This document shows, in pieces, positions 51,027-57,847 of a stretch of DNA of 64,000 nucleotides. Position numbers and translations under genes: made by a program. Under the pieces are notes generated by a model. That model was not told the DNA's origin. It ran no database searches and saw only the letters and a list, made by a program, of their open reading frames with translations. This stretch comes from Bradyrhizobium icense (GTDB lineage: Bacteria; Pseudomonadota; Alphaproteobacteria; Rhizobiales; Xanthobacteraceae): assembly GCF_001693385.1 (NCBI RefSeq), contig NZ_CP016428.1, forward strand, positions 7,616,001 through 7,680,000, written 5' to 3'. Position 1 is the first letter of the stretch. Each line of letters starts with the position of its first letter.

Positions 51027-51371
51027 ATGCAAGGAATCGCCGCCGACAACCAAAGCCCCTGCCAGGCCTGCGGCGCCTGCTGCAGCTACTCGCAGAACTG
51101 GCCGCGTTTCACCACCGAGGACGATGCGGCGCTCGACCTGATCCCGGAAGGATTCGTCAACGAAAGGCTTTCGGGAATGCGGTGCGACGGCGACCGCTGT
51201 AGGGCGCTGTCAGGCAAGGTCGGTGAGGCGACATCGTGCCTGGTCTACGCGGTTCGGCCCGAGGTTTGCCGCACCTGCATGCCCGGTGACGTCGAATGCG
51301 CGATGGCGCGAAAGCGGCATGGGTTGCCAATACTTCCCGTCGTCCCTGCGAACGAGCCTGTGAGGGAATAG
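51027..51371 (+). CDS. YkgJ-family cysteine cluster protein
   Basis: A 114-residue protein with the YkgJ (CxxCxxCC) cluster: PCQACGACCSYSQNWPRFT near residues 12-30, then DRCRAL near 57, CLVYAVRPEVCRTCMPGDVECAMA near 71-94. The family is thought to bind zinc or an iron-sulfur cluster; the function is unknown. The 3' end ran into a family A palindromic repeat which is now cut by the IS at 51354, so the last six codons (EPVRE and stop) come from the IS end. Reading across the restored repeat gives a tail of similar length, so the protein core is untouched. Confidence 0.85.
   Translation: MQGIAADNQSPCQACGACCSYSQNWPRFTTEDDAALDLIPEGFVNERLSGMRCDGDRCRALSGKVGEATSCLVYAVRPEVCRTCMPGDVECAMARKRHGLPILPVVPANEPVRE
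51336..51353. repeat. Left fragment of a family A palindromic repeat, cut by the IS
   Basis: CCCGTCGTCCCTGCGAAC is the start of a family A repeat. It stops at GAAC (51350-51353); the same four bases resume at 52845 followed by the remaining GCAGGGACC. The IS therefore sits in the hairpin loop of CCCTGCGAACGCAGGG. Confidence 0.8.
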
Positions 51372-52844
51372 GATTGAGCAGCCGGTTGCGCTGTGATTCA
51401 CTGGCATCGAACGGGGTTATTCGATGACCAGTGACGCACGGTTTATTCGGGCTGATCGGACGCAGACGCAGTGGGACTTTGTGGATTTGGAAGCTCTGGT
51501 TCCGAGCGACCATCGCGCCCGTATTGTGGTGAGTTTTGTGGAGAGCTTGGACCTTTCGCGGCTTTACGAGGCGATCAAGGCCCGTGAAGGGGAACCTGGA
51601 CGCCCGCCGCCGGATCCGGCGGTTCTGTTGGCGCTTTGGCTCTATGCGACGATCGAAGGAGTAGGTTCGGCTCGGCAACTTGAACGGCTTGCACGGCATG
51701 ATCCGGCGTACCGCTGGATCGCCGGTGGGGTACCGCTCAACTACCACGGGCTTGCGGACTTCCGGGTTGCGCATGTGGAGGTTCTCGATCGGCTCCTGAC
51801 GGAGAGCGTGACGGCGTTGATTGCCGAAGGGGTGGTGTCGCTGGCCGAGATTGCGGTGGACGGCACCAAGGTTCGAGCGAATGCCAGCCGTGAATCGTTC
51901 AAGAGCGGCAGCAGGCTTGATCGTATTGAGGCTGCCGTGGAGCGGCGGCTTGCGGCGCTCAAGGCGGAAACCGAAAGCGATCCGGAGGCGTCTTCGCGCC
52001 GCAAGCGGGCGGCGCAGGAGCGAGGGTCTCGGGAAGTGAAGGAAAGCGCTGCACGCGCGCGGGCAGCGCTTGAGCGGATGCGAGCGGAGAAGGCGAAACG
52101 AGAAAAGACCCATGCCAAGGACGAGGCGAAGAAGTCTGAGCCGAAAGTCTCGCTGAGTGATCCGCAGGCGCGCTCGATGCGCTTTCCGGACGGGGCCATT
52201 CGTCCGGCCTATAATGCACAGATCGCGGTGGTGCCCCGGCCAGGCATCATTGTCGCAGTAGAGATGACGGATCGGCGCAACGATGCCGGCTTGGCGATGC
52301 CGATGGTGGATCAGTTGGTGAAGCGCTACGGCAAAGCACCACAGACGCTTCTCATCGACACCCGTTACGCGACTGCCGAGGACATCGCCACTCTGTCGGA
52401 GCACGCCGCCGGACCGGTGAAGGTCTATACGCCGCCACCTTCAGACCGTCAGGATGTCAAACCCGAGACGCTTGTCAGGCGGACCAGAGAGCGGGCCCGC
52501 GAGCCTGACAGTGTCAAAGAGTGGCGCAGTCGGATGGCGACGCAGGCTGGCACCGACGTGTACGCACGGCGCAAGCTCATCGAGCGGATCAACGCCAACC
52601 TCAAAAACCACGGCTTCGGCTTCATTCCGGTGCGTGGCCTGATCAAGGCCGCGGCAGTGGCGCTCTGGCATGCGCTCGCCAATAACCTGCTGGCAGCGCA
52701 CCGCCTGCGAGGCAGACCCACGTGACCAGAGTTCACCGGAGAGAGCCAGTGAGGTAACCGCATCAACCGATCGGCCCACCAAACGCCGCCGCGATATCGG
52801 TGGCGGCAACCATCCCCCATTAAGCTCAATTCCTTCACAGGCTC
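51354..52844 (+). mobile_element. Intact insertion sequence, IS1182-like, 1491 bp
   Basis: Terminal inverted repeats begin GAGCCTGTGAGGGAAT at the left (51354-51369) and GAGCCTGTGAAGGAAT at the right (complement of 52829-52844), one mismatch in 16. TTGAGC follows a few bases further in at both ends. The four-base sequence GAAC borders both sides (51350-51353 and 52845-52848), consistent with a target duplication. One complete transposase gene fills the element. It interrupts a palindromic repeat and nothing essential. Family assignment rests on the transposase. Confidence 0.88.
51424..52725 (+). CDS. IS1182-family-like transposase
   Basis: A 433-residue DDE transposase. The N-terminal DUF772-like domain is LVPSDHRARIVVSFVESLDLSRLY and PPDPAVLLALWLYATIEGVGSARQLERLARHDPAYRWIAGGVPLNYHGLADFR, residues 27-115. 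The catalytic triad candidates are Asp146 in IAVDGTKVRANAS, the Asp in LIDTRYATAEDI near 307, and the Glu in RRKLIERINANLKNHGFG near 388. A charged, coiled region (180-250) separates the first two, as usual for the family. No stop or frameshift is seen, so the element may be active. A C-terminal HALANNLLAAHRLRGR follows. Confidence 0.92.
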   Translation: MTSDARFIRADRTQTQWDFVDLEALVPSDHRARIVVSFVESLDLSRLYEAIKAREGEPGRPPPDPAVLLALWLYATIEGVGSARQLERLARHDPAYRWIAGGVPLNYHGLADFRVAHVEVLDRLLTESVTALIAEGVVSLAEIAVDGTKVRANASRESFKSGSRLDRIEAAVERRLAALKAETESDPEASSRRKRAAQERGSREVKESAARARAALERMRAEKAKREKTHAKDEAKKSEPKVSLSDPQARSMRFPDGAIRPAYNAQIAVVPRPGIIVAVEMTDRRNDAGLAMPMVDQLVKRYGKAPQTLLIDTRYATAEDIATLSEHAAGPVKVYTPPPSDRQDVKPETLVRRTRERAREPDSVKEWRSRMATQAGTDVYARRKLIERINANLKNHGFGFIPVRGLIKAAAVALWHALANNLLAAHRLRGRPT

Positions 52845-52953
52845 GAACGCAGGGACCCATACCGCGTGATCTATCGATCGGGCGATATGGCAGACGCCTT
52901 CTAAACCAACAGCGATTTGTGGTTATGGGTCCCCTGCGTTCAGGGACGACGGC
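52845..52953. repeat. Right fragment of the family A repeat cut by the IS
   Basis: Starts GAACGCAGGGACCCATACCG and contains CGTGATCTATCGAT as in copy 1 at 306-427. It ends TGGGTCCCCTGCGTTCAGGG. With 51336-51353 it reconstitutes one full element. Confidence 0.8.
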
Positions 52954-52961
52954 TGAGCAAG

Positions 52962-53366
52962 TTACGCCGTCACCGCTTCGGCAAAATCGTCGTCGTCGAT
53001 TTCATCGTCGATCGGCTTGAAGGTCGAGAGCGGCTTGGTTGAAAGGGTGATCGGCTTGCGGCCGCCGTTGGACGATGACGAGGCGGAACGCGCGGCGGGT
53101 TCGCGCGACAGTGCATAGAGCGTGGAACCAACCCGGCCGCCGAAATGGACCAGCTCGCGTTCGGTGCAGCTTGCCGCGATGGCTACGGCCAGCGCGTGGA
53201 GGTGGCTGCGGCGGTAACAGAACAGCGCCAGCATGGCGCGGACGTCGGACGAAACGCTTTCCACCAGGAGCGACAGCCCATGCGGATTGGCACGATACAT
53301 CTCGCCCAGAAGCTCGTCCCGGACCGGACAGAAATCGTTCTCGAAGGCGTCACGGCTTGAAAACAT
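52962..53366 (-). CDS. Uncharacterised protein
   Basis: A 134-residue protein that I do not recognise as a named family. It begins MFSSRDAFENDFCPVRDELLGEMYR, has a central helical part (GLSLLVESVSSDVRAMLALFCYRRSHLHALAVAIAAS), a GRVGSTLYALSREP segment near 87, a Ser/Ala-rich linker and an acidic C-terminus (DDEIDDDDFAEAVTA). There is no signal peptide or membrane segment. GGGAG lies upstream of the ATG at 53366. Codon use is like the neighbours, so it is probably a real lineage-specific gene. Role unknown. Confidence 0.75.
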   Translation of the reverse strand: MFSSRDAFENDFCPVRDELLGEMYRANPHGLSLLVESVSSDVRAMLALFCYRRSHLHALAVAIAASCTERELVHFGGRVGSTLYALSREPAARSASSSSNGGRKPITLSTKPLSTFKPIDDEIDDDDFAEAVTA

Positions 53367-53550
53367 TGCGGTTCTCCCTGTCCGGAAGATGCCGCGCAAT
53401 TCTCTAACGAAGGGTTAACCACCTGCACCAGTAGTGTTCCGGAGAGCTTGCCAGTCACGCCCGAGCCGGAATCGTAACGTGATTCGCGCCGGGCGGATGC
53501 GCGTTCGAATTTTCGGAAGTGGATTGGCCTGATGCCGCCGGTCGCAGGGA

Positions 53551-53943
53551 TCAGTTCGCCGCCATGAAGATCGCCAGGCCGAAACCGGTGAGGTGGTGCA
53601 GCGCCTGGTCGACGCCGATCAGCGTCCAGAACCAGGGATGCTCGTTCTCCAGCGTCACGCCGAACCGGGAGGCGATGATCCCCTTGAGGCGGTCGACGAT
53701 GATGTGAATGAAAAAATCGATAAAAGCGACGAACCAGAATCGCGGTGCGACGATGAGGATCAGCGCCAGCGATACCGCGAGATGCACGAGGCAATGCGCG
53801 AGTAGCGGCAGCGCCCAGCCGGTCTTTTGATCCTTGCCGATCGCCATCCAGGAAGTTTGCAGCATGAAGTCGGCAATGACGTGCTTCACGGTGAGAAGCA
53901 GCATCCATCCGACCAGCGCACCTACCGGGATCGAGGACGACAT
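53551..53943 (-). CDS. DUF3307 family membrane protein
   Basis: A 130-residue integral membrane protein of the DUF3307 family, recognised by KHVIADFMLQTSWM near residue 20, LLAHCLVHLAVSLALILIV near 44, FIDFFIHIIVDRLKG near 74 and a terminal HPWFWTLIGVDQALHHLTGFGLAIFMAA. The conserved His and Asp residues within membrane helices (HxxxDF, HxxxH, DFxxHxxxD) suggest metal binding, but no function is established. The ATG at 53943 is used; a TTG five codons earlier is less likely. It stands alone. Confidence 0.85.
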   Translation of the reverse strand: MSSSIPVGALVGWMLLLTVKHVIADFMLQTSWMAIGKDQKTGWALPLLAHCLVHLAVSLALILIVAPRFWFVAFIDFFIHIIVDRLKGIIASRFGVTLENEHPWFWTLIGVDQALHHLTGFGLAIFMAAN

Positions 53944-54588
53944 CGAAGGAAACAACAAAGCTGACGCCCTTTGCTAGGACTGACGAGATGGCGAAAAACC
54001 GGGGCCTAGGCTGTCAGCGCAATGTTCTTGTCAAACCCGGACTATTCGAACGCTGCCTTTATTTATGACATCTCCCGCGCCGGAATGCACCTGTGGGTAG
54101 TCTGAAAATCGCACGGTGTGGCGGAACTGCGATACTGCGGCAAGGGCGCGCAGCTTGGCCCGGGGGGTTACCGGCGGGCGCGCTTTGCAGTCCCATAGGA
54201 GCGCGCTATCATCGCGCCCGAAATTATCATTCTTTTCTAGGTATTTACAAATTCATTCGGACGGCCCGGCGGCCGCGGGTCCCTGCCCCGGACACGAGCC
54301 ACGCGCGCCGAAGCCCCAACGCCGCATCCGAAAATGCCGCGCCGCCGCCTGCGGGCGGTCAGGAGCAACCGGACCCAGTCTGAAGCGGCATGCCGGGCAG
54401 GATCATGCGCAGGATGACAAGGTCGTGGTCATGAAGATCGCGCAGAGCGCCTGACCCCTCATGGTGGGGCTCAAGGGTGGGCAAAGCGACTTGTCCTCCG
54501 TAGCTCGAAGAGCGAAGGCGGAAGCGTGCCCATCACCACTCCCGCATGGACAGATGGTGAGCACGTCGCTAGCGCTCCTTTTCCCACC
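53944..54588. other. Long stretch without a convincing gene
   Basis: No gene is convincing in this 645-base stretch. Overlapping plus-strand frames near 54116-54454 and 54093-54383 each have protein-like endings but unnatural, Arg-rich upstream parts, so a decayed or frameshifted gene is possible. An AT-rich patch lies at 54220-54255. From 54470 the sequence is a family F repeat. No tRNA or known small RNA was recognised. Confidence 0.4.
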
Positions 54589-54592
54589 CTAC
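54470..54592. repeat. Palindromic intergenic repeat, family F, copy 2 (diverged)
   Basis: GGGTGGGCAAAGCGACTTGT at the left and CGCTCCTTTTCCCACCCTAC at the right are inverted relatives, with inner GCGTGCCCATCACC and GATGGTGAGCACGTC arms. It is more diverged than copy 1 at 36317-36410. Confidence 0.65.
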
Positions 54593-55455
54593 ACGTTAAC
54601 GGATACCCGTGCCCTTATCTCGGCGATCTTGCGCTTGAGCGCGGCCTGCCGCGGGTCGGGCAAGGCGGCGGCGCGTGCTTCGGCTATCGCTCCGGCGAGA
54701 TCTGACAAGGCCAGCACGCCATCGAAGGTCGGCTTGGCAAGCCCGTCGATGATCGCGTTCCAGTCCGCCATGCCCTGTCGATAGACGTCGCCATAGCCCT
54801 CGATCATGGTCGCGGTCTGGATGATCGTGGGCGCGGCCTGGGGCTGTTTGGTCAGGCTGCGGTCGATCATGTGCAGCCAGCGTTCGACCCAGACCCGCTC
54901 CCTGGCATAACGCACCGAAAGCAGCCGCCATCGCCGCAGTCCCGCTTCCATCTTGAGGCGGCGAATGCCGAAGCGGCTTTTCGTACTGAAACGGATCGAG
55001 ACGCGCATGCGGCGCGTCCATCCGGCCCAATCGAGCGCGTCGAGAATGTACTCGGCGATCGCGGCCGGCAGTGCGCCGATCAGCTCTTCAAGCCGGAATT
55101 TTTTGACCTCGACGGAGCCGGCCGACGCGCCGGGCGGGCCGTGGAGTTCGGCGAGCTTGAGCTGCGCGATCCGGATCGGGTCCTGATAGCTCATGCGCAC
55201 CGCCATCAGCCGCGCGATTTCGCCGAGCATCGCCTCATCGACGCCTCGTTTGCCGATGAACCGCCGCAGCCGGTCGACGTAGAGCCGGGCGTAGCTCGGG
55301 CCCTGATAGTCGATGAGAAGATGGATGGCCTCGCTCGCGACCGCCATCACCGGCTCCGGCAACCCCTCGGGCAGGAACGGCGGCTCGTCGTCATCGTCGC
55401 CGATGAAATCGGCCAACAGATAACGCACCGACGAAAGGAACCCGCGGTCTGCCAC
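54589..55455 (-). CDS. Standalone DUF6537-like protein (C-terminal part of indolepyruvate oxidoreductase family)
   Basis: A 288-residue protein resembling only the C-terminal DUF6537 region of the indolepyruvate oxidoreductase beta-type proteins. Comparable landmarks are LIDYQGPSYARLYVDRLRRF near 47, ARLMAVRMSYQDPIRIAQLKL near 81, RFGIRRLKMEAGLRRWRLLSVRYARE near 160 and IEGYGDVYRQGMADWNAIIDGL near 218. The 2-oxoacid:acceptor oxidoreductase domain of about 190 residues that normally precedes it is absent, and there is no room for it, since the next gene's stop is only 18 bases upstream. The start is GTG. It may be a regulatory or structural leftover with its own role; unknown. Confidence 0.75.
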   Translation of the reverse strand: MADRGFLSSVRYLLADFIGDDDDEPPFLPEGLPEPVMAVASEAIHLLIDYQGPSYARLYVDRLRRFIGKRGVDEAMLGEIARLMAVRMSYQDPIRIAQLKLAELHGPPGASAGSVEVKKFRLEELIGALPAAIAEYILDALDWAGWTRRMRVSIRFSTKSRFGIRRLKMEAGLRRWRLLSVRYARERVWVERWLHMIDRSLTKQPQAAPTIIQTATMIEGYGDVYRQGMADWNAIIDGLAKPTFDGVLALSDLAGAIAEARAAALPDPRQAALKRKIAEIRARVSVNV

Positions 55456-55473
55456 TCCCTTCGCTCCCGGCTC

Positions 55474-56139
55474 CTAGGCGGGCTTCGGTTCAGCGACGGG
55501 CGCCGTCTGCTGGGCCAGCCGCCGCTCGAGCGTTTCGATGTTTTGGAACAGGCGGGCGCTCGCCAGGCGAAGGAAGTAAAAACCGAAAGCCGGGTTCTGC
55601 ACGTAGAGCTCCTCGACCTTGCTGTAGCTGACGCTCAGGATGAGGCCGGCTTCGATGCATTCCAGCGTCTGGGTTCGCATGTTCGACGGCGACAGCATAC
55701 CGAGCTCGCCGACGATGGCGCCGACCGGCAGCACGATGCCGGATTCGACCAGCTTGAACTTGCCGCTGACGATATAGAGCATGTCCTCGGCCTTCTCGTC
55801 CTTGTAGAACAGGATCTCGCCGGCCGCGCAATTGCGCTCGGTCATGAACGGCTTCAGCCATTCCATCGACAGGTCGCTGTTGACCGATTTCTTCACGTCG
55901 CGCACCAACTGCAGCATCTGGTGCAGGCGGTAGGAATTGACCAGCAGCATGATCACCTGCACCACCATCATCAGGTAGTTTCGGGCCGGGATCGCGGTAA
56001 GAATCAGGATGACGTTGGCGAGAATACCGAAGACCCGCAACGGGATCATGGTCTTCATGGTGGTGGTGGCGACCACGAAAATTGTTGCGAACAGCGCGCC
56101 CGCCGTTCCCGCGTGTTGTGCCAGATGAGACGTATCCAT
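55474..56139 (-). CDS. Membrane protein with cyclic nucleotide-binding domain, Popeye-like layout
   Basis: A 221-residue protein with an N-terminal membrane region of about three short helices (15-75: AGALFATIFVVATTTMKTMIPLRVFGILANVILILTAI and YLMMVVQVIMLLVNSYRLHQM) and a C-terminal cNMP-binding domain (about 95-200: GEILFYKDEKAEDMLYIVSGKFKLVE, GAIVGELGMLSPSNMRTQTLECIEAGLILSVSY). The binding cassette has GELGMLSPSNMRTQT, where the usual phosphate-site Arg is followed by a different context. The order of helices then cNMP domain, and the LRVFGILANVIL and LLVNSYRLHQM pieces, resemble Popeye-type proteins. It is followed by the DUF6537-like gene. Confidence 0.82.
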   Translation of the reverse strand: MDTSHLAQHAGTAGALFATIFVVATTTMKTMIPLRVFGILANVILILTAIPARNYLMMVVQVIMLLVNSYRLHQMLQLVRDVKKSVNSDLSMEWLKPFMTERNCAAGEILFYKDEKAEDMLYIVSGKFKLVESGIVLPVGAIVGELGMLSPSNMRTQTLECIEAGLILSVSYSKVEELYVQNPAFGFYFLRLASARLFQNIETLERRLAQQTAPVAEPKPA

Positions 56140-56410
56140 TGGAGGCCAACCAATTTTCTTCAGGGACTGATTTTTTCGCGATTCTGCTGCGGTGCCCGCT
56201 ATCGTAATGCCCGCAGGGCCTTTTTGGTATACGAGGAAAAGGCGACGTTTTGTCAGGATTCTCACTATTCCGGGTAAAATTCACGTCCAGATAGCCGCCC
56301 GCGGCCCGAACCCGACCGCCTGGCGCAGCGGGCGCGCGGGCATCGTTGACGGCCTCCCCGGCGGCAGGCACGCTTCGTTCGCAATGACGGCTGAACAAAT
56401 GGAGAGAATA

Positions 56411-57196
56411 GTGTCCGATACAGCCGAGACGGCGAGCGCGCCAGTCCTCGAAATCAAAGGCCCGCGCGCCACCATCCGTCTCAACCGGCCGAAACACCTG
56501 AACCGGCTGCAGAGCGAGGATCTCGGCGACCTCATCAAGCTGTTCGACCGGATCGAAGCCGACCCCGCGATCCGCGTGCTGGTGCTGACCGGCACCGGCC
56601 GCGCCTTCAGCGCCGGCTACGATCTCAATTCGGTGGCGGATCGAGCGACCAGCGAGAAGGAACAGCAGAGCGCGGGATCGGCGTTCGAGGTCGTCGTCAA
56701 CCGGCTGGAGGACCTCGGCGTACCGACGATCTGCCGGCTGAATGGCGGCGTCTATGGCGGCTCGACCGATCTGGCGCTGGCCTGCGACTTCCGTATCGGC
56801 GTCGATACGGCGGAAATGTTCATGCCGGCGGCGCGACTTGGTCTGCACTATTACCCAAGCGGAATTAAGCGCTACGTCTCGCGGCTCGGCGTCGATAATG
56901 CAAAGATGCTGTTTCTCACCGCGCAGAAAATCACCGCCCCGGAAATGCTGCGGATCGGCTATCTCACCGCCATGGTGCCAATGGAAATGCTGGACGAGGA
57001 AGTGGACAAGCTTGCTGATATCCTGGCCGGCAACGCGCCGCTGGCGATGCGCGGGATGAAGCGGGCCATCAACGAATTCGCCCGCGGCAAACTTGACGAG
57101 GAAGCTGCCGATCGCCGCCATCGCGAGAGCATGCGCGGCGCCGAGATCAAGGAAGGCATCGAGGCGTTCGCGGAAAAGCGGCCGCCGCGGTTTTAG
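56411..57196 (+). CDS. Enoyl-CoA hydratase/isomerase family protein
   Basis: A 261-residue crotonase. ATIRLNRPKHLNRLQSEDL near 17, VLTGTGRAFSAGYDLNSVAD near 58 (oxyanion hole 1) and CRLNGGVYGGSTDLALACDFRIGVDTAEMFMPAARLGLHYYPSGIKRYVSRLG near 108-160. At the usual catalytic-Glu positions it has AARLGLHYYPSG, so standard hydratase chemistry is doubtful and an isomerase or another crotonase reaction is possible. Start chosen at GTG 56411 behind GGAGA; ATG at 56384 and 56399 are alternatives but lie in repeat-like sequence. It is divergent from the cNMP-binding protein gene. Confidence 0.83.
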   Translation: MSDTAETASAPVLEIKGPRATIRLNRPKHLNRLQSEDLGDLIKLFDRIEADPAIRVLVLTGTGRAFSAGYDLNSVADRATSEKEQQSAGSAFEVVVNRLEDLGVPTICRLNGGVYGGSTDLALACDFRIGVDTAEMFMPAARLGLHYYPSGIKRYVSRLGVDNAKMLFLTAQKITAPEMLRIGYLTAMVPMEMLDEEVDKLADILAGNAPLAMRGMKRAINEFARGKLDEEAADRRHRESMRGAEIKEGIEAFAEKRPPRF

Positions 57197-57361
57197 GCGC
57201 TGCGCCGTGTGTGGGACACGATATTTCGCTTGGTGTCACCGCCACGAAACATTCCTGAAACACGATTCTCCCCTTCACGCATGAACGCAAGCCGCTCCAG
57301 GTCCGACTGATGGGCAGGGACGCAACAACGGCCTCGCGCCGAACAATTGGAGATAATGAGT

Positions 57362-57616
57362 ATGTTTCGCAAGATTACCCTCGGACTGATTGCCGCCGCC
57401 TCGCTGACCATTGCCGCTGCAGCACCCGCTTCCGCCGGCGGCTTTTACCACGGCCATCATTGGGGCCATGGCTGGGGTCATGGATGGGGTCCCGCGATCG
57501 GCGTCGGCTTCGGCGGCGTCTATGTCGACACCGGTTTGAACGGCTGCCTGCAGCAGCGCTGGGTCGAAACCCGCCGCGGCATGCGCCTGCGCACCGTGAA
57601 CGTCTGCGCCTACTGA
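57362..57616 (+). CDS. Small exported Gly/His-rich protein
   Basis: An 84-residue protein with a clear signal peptide (MFRKITLGLIAAASLTIAAAAPASA, cleaved near 25). The mature part opens with a His/Gly/Trp repeat GGFYHGHHWGHGWGHGWG, then a GVGFGGVYVDTG strand and two cysteines (NGCLQQRW, VNVCAY) able to form a disulfide. Such Gly-His-Trp-rich periplasmic proteins are frequent in Bradyrhizobium-like genomes; metal binding by the His stretch is plausible but unproven. TTGGAG lies nine bases before the ATG at 57362. A terminator follows its stop. Confidence 0.8.
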   Translation: MFRKITLGLIAAASLTIAAAAPASAGGFYHGHHWGHGWGHGWGPAIGVGFGGVYVDTGLNGCLQQRWVETRRGMRLRTVNVCAY

Positions 57617-57637
57617 TCGAACAGCGCTGTAAGAAAG

Positions 57638-57670
57638 ATCCCGGCCGCTTGCCACGCGACCGGGATTTTT
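57638..57670 (+). terminator. Rho-independent terminator after the small exported protein
   Basis: ATCCCGGCCGC and GCGACCGGGAT pair with one mismatch around a short loop and are followed by TTTTT. It lies 22 bases after the stop. Confidence 0.8.
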
Positions 57671-57847
57671 CCGCCTGCCTGATACGTTGACCCCTCCCCG
57701 CTGCAGCCATATTGTGGCGCCTGCGGTGCAAGCCGCACCCGGGCCCGCGGGAAGGGTTGAACCCACTTGCAGCTTTCGAGCGACATCTAGCGCCTTTGTG
57801 CAGCCGGTATTGCGGGCCGTCGGCGATGTCATGCACGGAGGTGTCTG

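Noticed and set aside
54116..54454. Possible 112-residue gene
   Set aside because: No ribosome site, Arg/Ser-rich translation and no recognisable family; kept only as a possible decayed gene.
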